A DNA stretch of 64,000 bases from Anaeramoeba flamelloides. Lineage: Eukaryota; Metamonada; Anaeramoebidae. Positions 26,063-35,868 of the stretch are shown here, piece by piece. The translations under genes were made by a program, and so were the position numbers. The first letter of the stretch is position 1; each line of letters opens with the position of its first letter. The DNA is taken from contig JANTQA010000012.1 of the NCBI GenBank assembly GCA_027625915.1, positions 4,176,501-4,240,500 of the forward strand, written 5' to 3'. Below the pieces are notes generated by a model, which saw nothing but the letters and a program-made list of their open reading frames with translations, was not told the origin of the DNA and ran no database searches.

Positions 26063-27397
26063 TTTTAAAAACTAGAGTTGAAATTCAGTGATTCTAAAAA
26101 AAAAAAAAATGAGAACCTTTTTAAATTTTTTAACAAGTTTTCTAATGTAAAAAAGTGAAAAAATTTTATGAATTAAAACTTTTTTTTGAAATTTTAGGTA
26201 TTAAGATACTCGTCAACAAAAAAAAATCTTCCTGGAAATTTAAATGCAAATTAAAATATAAAAAATTACTGCTTCTTGAAATTTTTAAAATAAAGTTGAA
26301 ATTTGGTATATAAAACCTGATACTTACTTATAAAGTGATTTTCAGAAATGAATTATTTTTTTTAAAAGTTTTGATCTTTTTTTTTTTTTCATTTTTGAAA
26401 AGATTCAAACTAAATATATTTCTGAATTATTATAAAAATAAATATATTTTCTCTCGAAGAAGAAATAAATCTAATTAACACTGGAATAAGTATACTAAAT
26501 CTAACTTTATAAAAATAAAACTAACTAATTTTTGGAATAACTCAGTATAAAAAAATTACTCAAATTCAAGAAAATAACAATAATTATTTTAAACGTGAAT
26601 ATATATATATATATATATAAAGAAAATTTCAAATTAATTTCCTCTTTTTTGAATCAAAATAAAAAACCAGAAAATAAGACAATCAAAGCAATTAAATAAA
26701 AATTCTTCATAAAATACTTTTATAAAAACTTGAAAACTCAATGGCAATCAAAAAGAATTATTTTTAAGTTGATTATTTATAATCAAAAATTAATAACCTG
26801 ATCTTAATTCTTTCAGTGGGTTACTAATAACACAAAGATTAAATATATCAATAGAATTGACCTTTATTTCTTATTTTTTAAAATATTTCCAAAAGTATAA
26901 AATGAGTTTAATTAATAATTCAAATCTAAATAAGCAAAAATAGATATTTTCAAATAACTGATTATGGTAACAATGGTTCATTTATTTATACTCTTAAAAT
27001 TTGAAAAAGAATATTACTTTTTCATTTCAATTCCAAAATAATTTCCTGAAATATTTTAAAATATAATAAATAAACAATATTTTCTGATCTTCGAGAGATT
27101 CAATATTTAATTGATTTTTCCAGTATTTTTAAAATAAGATTAAAGTTTCAAGGTTATTTGTACATAATAGCTATCAGACATTACTCAAATTAAAATTTAT
27201 TCAAAATAAAAAGTTTTTTTGATTTTTTCTTTTATTTTTTGAGCCAAAAATTAAACAAAAGAGATACAAGATTTTTACAGAAAATTAAATTGGAAAAATG
27301 AAATCTTTTATAAATGAAAACTCATTTCTAGAAAGTTGATAAATAAAGTTTCTTTTTAAGTTTAATTCTATCTTTGAGTAAAAATTACTCTAAAACC

Positions 27398-27425
27398 TTT
27401 TTTTTTTTTTTTTTTTTTGGGGGGG
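27398..27425. repeat. Homopolymer junction T21-G7
   Basis: A run of 21 T followed directly by 7 G. It may be slippage, or an assembly or sequencing artefact. Confidence 0.8.
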
Positions 27426-27599
27426 TAAATAAGATTTGCTGGTCCCAAAAAGAAACTTTTGGAAAAAAAAATAGATTTTTGGATTTTTTATACTTTTTAC
27501 CTTTTCCAAATTTCCCTTCTTAAGTTACTTGGGCTCTATGTTCCTTCTCTTTTTGTTTTTTTAGGTGTTTGGGAAAGGTAAAAAATATAAAAAATCATT

Positions 27600-27835
27600 C
27601 TAAGAATTGGTTGACCTGATCATGACTAACCCAACCAAACTTGATCATGATTAGATCTTCGACGAGGACTTATGCAACTGAACTGAATCCAACGAATGCG
27701 ATCTGAAACCAACCAAAGTGAACCGAATTGAACTTTCCGTACTATCTGCCGAGTCGTTACTTTGACTGGGTTTTTGCTGTCGAGTCGGTATCTTGTACTG
27801 GGATTTTGCGAAAACAAGATTTGGGAAACTTACAA
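27600..27835. other. Patch of mixed composition, unassigned
   Basis: About 235 bp clearly richer in G+C than the surroundings, ending abruptly at GGGAAACTTAC next to an A run. It contains an inverted pair, TGATCATGA / TTGATCATGATTAG, and degenerate units such as AACTGAACTGAATCC and AACCAACCAAAGTGAACCGAA. Several overlapping minus-strand frames are open, but none has a domain-like composition. It could be a decayed repeat, a non-coding RNA or a gene relic. Confidence 0.35.
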
Positions 27836-28513
27836 AAAAAAAAAAAATTAAAGATAATAAAAAAAAAATAACACAAAAAAAAATAACACAAAAAAAAAGC
27901 AAAGCAACTGAAAAGAAAATTTCGAAAACCAAATCTTATTCTTAAAAACCAGAGCTTTTTAGATTCAACCCATCTATAAAGTTCTAAATCAAAATTTAAT
28001 AAACAGCCTTTTTTCATTTGATCTATAGTTGTTCAAATATTTAGAACTCTTTATTAAAACAACCTATGAGTGGCGATCCAAAAAAAACGACATAAAAGGA
28101 AACAACCACCAGCCCATTCAACACTTGGGGCAACAAAAAAAACTTTTCACTGAAAGTTTTTTTTTTTTTTCTATTATTTTTTGACTCTTTCATTTCTTGC
28201 TTTTCTTTCTCTTTTTCTTGTCTTTTTTCCGAAATAATTTATTCTTTTCATTTTTTAAAGAAAAGATATCCTTTGAGCTGTAATCCTGCTTACATTACAG
28301 TTAGGATAAAAAAACCCTAAATACAATTTTAGAGTTTCAGGCAAATAGGAGGTAATTTTGTTGAATCACCTCTGCTCAACAATAAAAAAAAAAAAAAAAA
28401 AAAAAAAATAGATTTTTTTAATAAAAGTATATGGAAATCTTTAAAAAAATTTCTAAATAACAATTTAGGAAAACGGGCCAACAAGAGAAACTAAAAACTC
28501 CTCCCTTAAACAA

Positions 28514-28546
<33 letters not shown>

Positions 28547-28601
28547 TAGATTTTTTTAAGATTAACCATACAAAAACTGAGAAATTGAATTTTCTAATTA
28601 T

Positions 28602-28844
28602 CAGGGATTGATCGAAATAACTTTATATTCCCTTGTCTTCTATTTATTTCGAATCATAATTCGACCAGATCGGTTTCAAAAATGTCAATTTTGCTTTGAA
28701 AAAGTTATATATAAAAAAGCACAAAACCATTTTCTTAATAGAGAGTTTTTATTCAAAGAAGAGATTTCTACAAAAAATCACTTTTTCAAAGCTAAAGTAA
28801 AAATAATTGTTTACTCTAAACAAACTTTATTGAAAACTATCTAG
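28602..28844 (+). other. Unassigned open frame, possible terminal exon
   Basis: Open from an AG (TTTCTAATTATCAG) to a TAG at 28842, about 79 codons without an ATG start. It contains RPDRFQKCQFCFEKVIYKK, with a CxxC and later histidines, but no recognised finger. On the other strand a 61-codon frame ends at 28841 (KKPVVICVPSKKEMENEV). Neither can be linked to an upstream exon. They may be relics. Confidence 0.2.
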
Positions 28845-29269
28845 CCAACAAAGGTATTAAGAAAAGTTTTACTGGTATTTAAAGAGTAAATAGGAATAAT
28901 TTTTACTTCATTTTCCATTTCCTTTTTAGAAGGTACACAAATTACAACCGGCTTCTTCTGGGAACTGCGTTTAGGAGAGGTAAATATGGAAAAGGAAGTG
29001 AAATTTTTTTCCCATTTAGAAATCAAATACCAGTAATGTTGTTTTTAAAAAAAAAAATTGATACAATATTTATGTTTTCAACATAAGGATCCCTATCGAA
29101 CTTTTTCAAAAAATTGTCTTCAAATCGGTTTTGCGATTCACAAAATATGATACCATGCTGAATTTACCCATTTTTTTCAAAACTTCTTTTTTAATTGTAA
29201 AGTTAACAATACGATTAAAAAGAGAAGAACCAAAGCACAATTCAAAAAAAAAAGCAAACAAACAAACAA

Positions 29270-30295
29270 ATGAAAAGTACCATAGTCATTCTCAAATCGA
29301 TCGGCATTCCAATAATTTTTTTATTTGGGGTGGTCGGTGGATTAATACCAATAAAAATTGCCAAGTATTCTCAATTGTATCTCTCAATTGGAGAGGCATT
29401 TGCTGCAGGGATTTTTTTAGGAGGGGGACTTGTCCACATGCTCTCAGACGCCAACGAAACCCTTTCCAAGTATTATGATTATCCAGTTGCTGCGCTCTGC
29501 TGCTGTGTCACGTTTCTTTTCCTTCTCTTCCTCGAACAGGCATTAGTGCCTTACTTAGTCTTCAAAGTGAGAAAGATTTACCAATCCCAGGAGCCCTTGT
29601 TAGTGGATCAAACCGGTAGTATTCAAAAGGGATCCTCTGGTACCTCAACAGATGAAGATGAAGGTGAAGATGAAGACAAAAATAGTAAAGAGAATTTGCT
29701 AAGTGATGCCTTTGATTCAAGAGATGGCAAAAATAAGAACTCCTTGAACAAATCTGGTACTGGTCACCACGATCATCACCGCAACCACCATCACCACCAC
29801 CATCACCATCACCATCACCACGATTTTTCATCTCCAAAGAATAATAAAAAAGCTTCGATCAGCACAAAGCTAATTTCTTTTATCCTCTTTGTTTCCTTGT
29901 CCTTCCATTCTTTACTCGCAGGGATGAGCTTTGGAATCGCAACTAGGAAAGAAATTATACCAATCCTTGTGGCGATCCTCTCTCATAAAGCAAGTGCCGC
30001 TTTCAGTTTAGGTGTCAGTTTAGTTCGTGCATACGACAAAAAGCTCAAGTTTATCATCTCTGAAGTCTTAGTTTTTAGTCTAACAACCCCAATCGGTTCA
30101 ATTATTGGATGGGTTATGTCAGACTATTCGGGTGAAAAAATTATTAATGTCTTTTTGGCCTTAGCTTCAGGTAGCTTTCTCTTTGTTTCAATGATCGAAA
30201 TCCGTTCTTCTTTTGATGGTAACTCTCTTGCTATAAAAACTTTTGCAACCATTTTAGGTTTTACAGTAATGGCAATATTAGCTATTTGGAGTTAA
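29270..30295 (+). CDS. ZIP-family zinc/iron transporter with histidine-rich loop
   Basis: An intronless 341-residue SLC39/ZIP protein, probably moving Zn2+ or another divalent metal into the cytosol. Three hydrophobic segments lie in residues 1-100, with GIFLGGGLVHMLSDANE matching the conserved end of TM2. A variable loop (about 100-198) has an acidic stretch (DEDEGEDEDK) and then HH.HH..H12 at about 166-184, a typical metal-sensing loop. TM4 (LSFHSLLAGMSFGIA, H213) and TM5 (LSHKASAAFSLGVSL, H239-K240) carry the signature histidines. The HK...A form of TM5 points to the ZIP-II (SLC39A1-3-like) group. TM4 has alanine where that group usually has glutamate (HSxxEG). Three further helices follow. 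The ATG follows a CAAA-rich leader. A perfect 9-bp hairpin sits just past the stop. Confidence 0.9.
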   Translation: MKSTIVILKSIGIPIIFLFGVVGGLIPIKIAKYSQLYLSIGEAFAAGIFLGGGLVHMLSDANETLSKYYDYPVAALCCCVTFLFLLFLEQALVPYLVFKVRKIYQSQEPLLVDQTGSIQKGSSGTSTDEDEGEDEDKNSKENLLSDAFDSRDGKNKNSLNKSGTGHHDHHRNHHHHHHHHHHHHDFSSPKNNKKASISTKLISFILFVSLSFHSLLAGMSFGIATRKEIIPILVAILSHKASAAFSLGVSLVRAYDKKLKFIISEVLVFSLTTPIGSIIGWVMSDYSGEKIINVFLALASGSFLFVSMIEIRSSFDGNSLAIKTFATILGFTVMAILAIWS

Positions 30296-30301
30296 TCTAG
30301 A

Positions 30302-30322
30302 GAATTGAAAATCTTTCAATTC
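30302..30322 (+). terminator. Perfect hairpin just after the ZIP gene stop
   Basis: GAATTGAAA, loop ATC, TTTCAATTC: a 9-bp perfect stem seven bases after the TAA, followed within 15 bases by CAATAAATAAATC, which contains AATAAA. It may be a 3'-end or mRNA-stability element. In such A/T-rich DNA chance is possible. Confidence 0.35.
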
Positions 30323-31155
30323 ATTATCCAACAATAAATAAATCTAATTATCAAAATATCAATACCCTTTTATTTTAATACTATTTTTCTTAATTTATCA
30401 GAAAACCGCACAAGATGAAAAAAAATAATCGTAAAGTCTAAGATACAGCTGTTTTAAAAAACTGATACCAAAAGTTTTGTAAAGTGTGAACCAAAGAACT
30501 TCAAAGAAATCAAAAGGTTTGAATCATACTTTATAAAACATTGATAAACCACTTTTTGTAAAATGGCCAAAAAAAAAAAAATATCATGTATTGTTTGTTT
30601 TATTATTCACAGTAATTATAATTAATTAAATTTTGGAAAATCATTCAATCATTGATTTATGATTACAATTATTTAAATTGTCACTTCCAAAAAAATTCAA
30701 ATTTAGAAAAAAAGATACCTTTTTAAAATACTTGTAAACAATAAAAATAGAATAATTCACGAAAAATCATTTTTTTTTTCGTTTAAGCTATATTTTTTTT
30801 TTTGTAATGAAAAGTTAATATCTTGATCAAAATAAATACTCGGCAAATAGAAAGAAAAATGTATTCCAAATTATGTTTATGAAAAGTTTCAATTTCAAAA
30901 AAAAATTAAATTTCAAAAATAATTCCTTTTTTTAAAAAAGATTTATTACCAAACTTCTAATTGCATACTAATAAAAAAAAAAAGTGTAAAAGAATGAAAA
31001 AATTCGGGAATTAGGAAGAAATATCAATTGGAATTCAGACTAATTTTGTTTTGTTACTCAAAACAATTTTCATGAAAATTTTATAATAAGTTTTATATTG
31101 ATTTCAATGATTATGCATCACACTGTATTCAATTAGTGTTACCAAAAAAAAAATA

Positions 31156-31161
<6 letters not shown>

Positions 31162-31199
<38 letters not shown>
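31162..31199. repeat. AT dinucleotide microsatellite
   Basis: Roughly 19 uninterrupted AT units. Confidence 0.9.
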
Positions 31200-31201
<2 letters not shown>

Positions 31202-32354
31202 AAAATAAATTAATTTTCTATTTATTGGTAAGAAGAGCTTCAGAAGAAAAAGATCAAGTGATTAGAATTTAACATTGGAATAAAGAATATGAAATGTGTA
31301 GGTAACCTGAAAATAAAAAAGCTAAGGTGAAGCTTAAATATAACATAGGTTTTAAAACAAATGGGATCAAAAAGAAAACAGAAAGAATGATTAATTAAAA
31401 TTGTGATGGGGATTAAGATTCATGTTTAGTTATCAAAATACAGGAAAATTAACCAAAAGTATCGTGGTTGTGGTTTTGGGTTGTTCTTAAATAAATATAG
31501 TGTATTTTTTTTTTAATATTTTTAGCGATTGCTTATTCGAAAAATAAATTTTTTTATTAATTTTTGTTTTTATTTTTTATTATTATCGTTTGTAGATTTT
31601 TTATTTTTGCTTTTCCAATATTAAAGATAAATTGGGTATGTTTTATATATAAATTGCTGTGAAATCTATGATTTTAAATATAAAATTCTTTGTTGGGAAT
31701 TCACATTTGAAGATATTTGGAATGTCTTTCACCTCTCTTTCCCAATGTTTGATACATAAACTCTTTTTCAGTCAAAGGGGTACAGTTTTATTGAAGAAAT
31801 CCAACATATTCTATGAGCTTAATCCATTATTCTTCTCAAACCAAAATTTCAATTTGGAGATCAAAATCATTTATTCTCATTTTGTCAATTGTTTTGTTTT
31901 GTGCTTTTTTTTTTGATGTTTTTTTTTATTTTTTTCTTTTTTTTATTCTTTTTTATTTTTTTTTTAAAATTTACAATTTGAAAAAAAAATACTTTGAAAC
32001 GTAAAATTAACATTAAGAAAAGTGAGGTTTTATATGTTCTGTTAAAATTGATTACATTTACAAGTAAAAAATCTTATTATCATCAATTTTAATTTTTGTA
32101 ATATTTTTAGTATTTTACACTAGACGTTCCAACTAAAAAGTTCCCAAAAATTTTTTAAACAATTTTTTAACATTTTTTTTTTGAAATTTTTGGTTTTTCC
32201 AGGCTTTTCTTTAATGATTATCGACTCTAATTCGGTGTTTATTATTTCTCGTATTTCTAAACAATCTGAGTTTGGTTGATTCTTAAAAAATAAAGTGGCA
32301 TTTTCATTTTTGGCTGTTCCCCTTTGAGTGAAATGGGGTATATATATATATATT

Positions 32355-32575
32355 GTTTTCTTTAGGTTTATATTCACTAAAATTTGAAAAAAAGATTATC
32401 TCCTGTTGGAAATGGTGATTTTTTAATTTGGTTCTTATCTACATAAGATTGGAAATGGTTTGTATTTTAATAGTTTGATAAGAATGGCAATTTTTGTAAA
32501 TTTGTTTTTTTTTTTTTCTTTCAGAAATACGAATTGAAGAGTTTAAGATTAATTGGCTGGAACTTAAGTTCTAAA
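32355..32575. repeat. Rep-F single-arm relic
   Basis: AGGTTTATATTCACTAAAAT, TGAAAAAAAGATTATCTC, AATTTGGTTCTTATC and ATGGCAATTTTTG, then GAATTGAAGAGTTTAAG. They follow the order of the left arm of the foldback element at 40594-41150. No inverted partner arm is found downstream, so this is half of an element. Confidence 0.6.
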
Positions 32576-34064
32576 AATAAAATTCAAAGTTTGATTTCCT
32601 TAAAAAAAACTTTTTTGAATTATTTTTTTTTCTGTTTTGATTGAAAGACCCAAAGAAAAAATGTATCAGTATCTTTTTACTGGAAAATAATTCTGATGAA
32701 TTAATTTATTTTTTAAAATGCAATGCATTTTCCCAAAGTATGCCGGTGGTTTTTTCTCACGTTTAATTGTATCTTTTGTAAAATTTGGTCCTCGGTTTGC
32801 TTTTGAAAAAAAATAAAAAGAAATAAGTGTTAGTGTGCTTTAACTAAAAGGAATGGATGAAACAAACATTAATAGTGGGTATATCTTTCAGAAATTAACT
32901 ATTGAAGGGGTTATTCTCCTATAATATTGGTCTATAATTAAACTTTGTTGTAATTGAATATATGTTACTCTTATGCCATTCTTCAAATGCCTCTAAATAA
33001 ACAATTAAAAAAATTATTGGTCAATCAATTATATGGCTTTTTACTAATGATTACTTAAAAAAATTGTCATTTTGGGAATTCTTTTTTACTAAATTCCTAT
33101 TCCAAATCCAGAAATAGAAACTGAAAATAATCTTATTCTTGTATTTGATAATACAAATTTAGATCCTCCAAAAGTAATAATTGTTTTATTGGTTTTATTT
33201 TAAGTTACCTACAAATAATTATGAACATTAAAAACCCAAAAACTATTTAGTTTGGTTTCCTGTTTATGGAAATTTTTTTCTTTTCAATGCATTTCAAATC
33301 TGTTAAAATAATTTATAAAAATAATTAGCACTTTATGTTAATTTTTCATTTTTTCTAAGCGGTCAGCACCCACCAAGAAGAAACTTCATATCTACGAATG
33401 TTTTTATTGGGTGCCAAATCACATTCATGTTCTAAATCTTCAAATATTCCTAAAAAACTGAGTCTATAGTACTATTTCTTGATCTCATTGATTAAAAATG
33501 ATCCTTGTTTAAGTAAAAAAAAAATCAACAATTTCTGATAAAAATCTATATTTCCATACAAATCCAAAGGTTTATAATCAATATTCAACCCCAAAAGTTG
33601 TAAAATATCATTCTTTAATTTTTGATGAAATGTAAATTAGTTATCAAACAATTCTTTTTTTATATATAATTAAATAATTAACTAATGAATTTTTTTGAGT
33701 AAATTTTTTCTTGAAATATTGGAAATATATTATTCTTGCAATTATCTATAAAAAAGTAAACAAAATTAATCAGTTTTGGGGTTTTATGTTGTTATAGAGA
33801 AAATCGTTGAAATTAAAAATTGAAAAATAGTTACTTTTGGAAGTTCTAAAGATTAATTATTAAATACTCAAATACTATTATTTTAGTTTTCTATTTTTAG
33901 ATTTGGAAAATGAATTTAAAAAAAAGGGTTCCAAAATGAAAATTTTAAAAAGTAATAATTAGGAAAAAATGTAATAATTTATTGTATGATAAAATTTATA
34001 ATATATTTTTTCGAGTTATTTGAGCCATGGACAACTAATATCATTTACAGCCATTTTTAACATA

Positions 34065-34590
34065 AACTAAATTTCATAATAAATGGTCGGCCTTACATTT
34101 GAATAATGAATTGCTTTTGTATCGTTTTGAAGTTTTTCCTCTAACAATAAAAAGTTTGCATATAAATCATTTTTTCTCTTTTTTGTTTTTTCAAAAGTGT
34201 TTTGTTAAAATGGAAAATGAAAATGAAAATTTTAAAAGAAGTATGAGATGTATTAATGAAAAATTTGGTTTCAAATATGAAAAAGAGATTAGATTTAGTT
34301 ATTCAAATGGAAGGAGAATCGATAAATGGGTTTTTTTACTTTTTTAAATTGTCTATTTTTCATGTAATGCTTCTTTCAAAATAAATGGCCAAATGTTTTT
34401 TACTGTTTTTTTTAATTTTTTTTCTTTTATTTTTAGACAAAAAATAAATATCTCTTGAGTATAGTATTGAATATTAAAATCTAAATTTTTATATTATAAT
34501 AGATAATGTCAATTATTAACAATATTTTTATTTAAAATTTGATTTTTAATGGGCCAATTATTATGAAAGATAGTTTACTTTGATTATAGA
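34065..34590 (+). repeat. Duplicated gene-fragment repeat, copy 2
   Basis: The partner of 24470-24990. Here the frame from ATG (34210) is open: MENENENFKRSMRCINEKFG, then FKYEKEIRFSYSNGRRIDKW, followed by a GT, about 115 bp, and an acceptor-like TTTTATTTTTAG. The frame after the acceptor stops within about 16 codons. The conserved upstream segment (AAATTTCATAATAAATGG, GTTTTTCCTCTAACAATAAA) suggests that promoter plus first exon were copied together. I do not recognise the protein. Confidence 0.55.
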
Positions 34591-35868
34591 GAAATCTATG
34601 GCGAAGCTAATACCTTAAAAATTCATTATTTAACAATTAATATACCTTTCGGAAAAAAAAATGAAGAAGGATATTTTTCAACTCAGTATCTGAATACTGG
34701 TTACCCGTCCTTTAGATTTATCAAAAATTGTTTAAATTTTTTTACTAATAAAAGGATCTTTTTTTACATTGATGATATAAACTTTTTGGTACTATTTTAC
34801 TCAACGAATTTTTAAGAACATTTTAACCATGCAGAACCAATAAATTTTACCACCAAATAACCACTCGGTTGAATTTTTGACCTCAAAATGGTAAGGCTTC
34901 TTCCTTAAAAACACAATCTTTGAAAGTTTTTTTTTTTGGCTATTATTTATCAGAATAACAATCAAAACATGGTTAAACAAATAAAAATTTGATTCAAAGT
35001 ATACACAAACACTAATTAAATTTTGGTTCTTTCATCTTGGTGTTGAACTCTTTTGAATTTTTGTTCAATTCTTTTTAAATTGGCAATCACAAATTTCTTC
35101 GCAAACGAAAAATGTGAAATTAGTGGGTTTAAAAGTCTTGTTGAACTTTATGAATCATTTTTTTTAAATCAAAGACGATCCTTCATAAGTTCGAAAGAAA
35201 ACTGAACAAGAGAGTGAGTTACATAACGATTCTTTTGGAATATTATGAACACTTTTTTATCGTTAACGAGAAAACTTGATAGACTAAAAATTATTCATTG
35301 TTTAAAATTTTGTTTTGATCAGGCTGTTTGTGTCGAAATCTTTTGGAGTTTATTTTTTTTTCTCATGTTATTATCATAATTTTGTATTTGAACACATCAC
35401 TACAGACAAAAAAAACAAATAATTGAGAAGATGAGTATTCTTTCACAAAATCCGAATCTGGGAATTACAATCCCTTTTCCAGAGATTTTTGTTGTGAAAG
35501 AAATTATTTGGCGAAAAAAAGTGTATCTGATAAACAGTTAATTTTCATAAATAAAAAAGAAAATGGAACAAAAAGAAACTTTGGTGATAAAGTTTGAGTG
35601 TTTGTTAGCGATCATAGGAAACTTCAACTATAAAATAAAAAACACAATTTATTTCGGAACATTTTAATATTTTAAAACAAAATAACCTTCCAATTGAGAA
35701 ATAAGGGAGAGTTCGAGTTTGTTAAAGTGGTCCCGAAAACCAAAAGAAGCAATTTTTCCAATTTAAATTGACATTTTTATCAGATTTAAGAAATTGAAAA
35801 ATATGAATAATTCATTTTTTTATCAAAAATTATTTTAATTATTTTTTTTTTTGTAATATTATTTCAAA

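Larger units (their letters stand above)
22906..29269. other. Intergenic, repeat-rich, no confirmed gene
   Basis: Holds a Rep-I copy (about 23090-23480), a duplicated gene fragment (24470-24990) and a Rep-D copy (25561-26062). There is a TA dinucleotide run near 26600, a T21-G7 run at 27398-27425, and a patch of more mixed composition at 27600-27835 on which I could not place a gene. Two weak frames at 28602-28844 (+) and 28841-29026 (-) are described separately or among the rejected items. Confidence 0.5.
30323..35868. other. Intergenic, A+T-rich, repeats and unassigned frames
   Basis: Contains a long AT dinucleotide run (about 31162-31199), a single-arm Rep-F relic (32355-32575) and the second gene-fragment repeat (34065-34590). 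A minus-strand frame at 32120-32377 (PHFTQRGTAKNENATLFF...) is open for 85 codons but has no recognised domain. A patch at 33358-33440 (AGCGGTCAGCACCCACC) is less A+T-rich and unexplained. No gene is supported. Confidence 0.5.

Noticed and set aside
27626-28017. Three overlapping minus-strand frames of 60-93 codons
   Set aside because: They overlap each other, run through A/T tracts encoding F/C-rich strings, and show no domain or consistent coding character.
29131-29478. A 115-codon frame overlapping the start of the ZIP gene
   Set aside because: It is a shadow in another frame of the clearly conserved transporter.
31659-32004. Two overlapping + strand frames, phenylalanine-rich
   Set aside because: They are low-complexity T-rich translations without recognisable motifs.
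34575-34815. An open frame of about 80 codons containing FFYIDDI, reminiscent of a reverse transcriptase box
   Set aside because: Only this short motif fits and the neighbouring blocks expected of a reverse transcriptase are absent. In A+T-rich DNA such a string can arise by chance, so I do not call an element.
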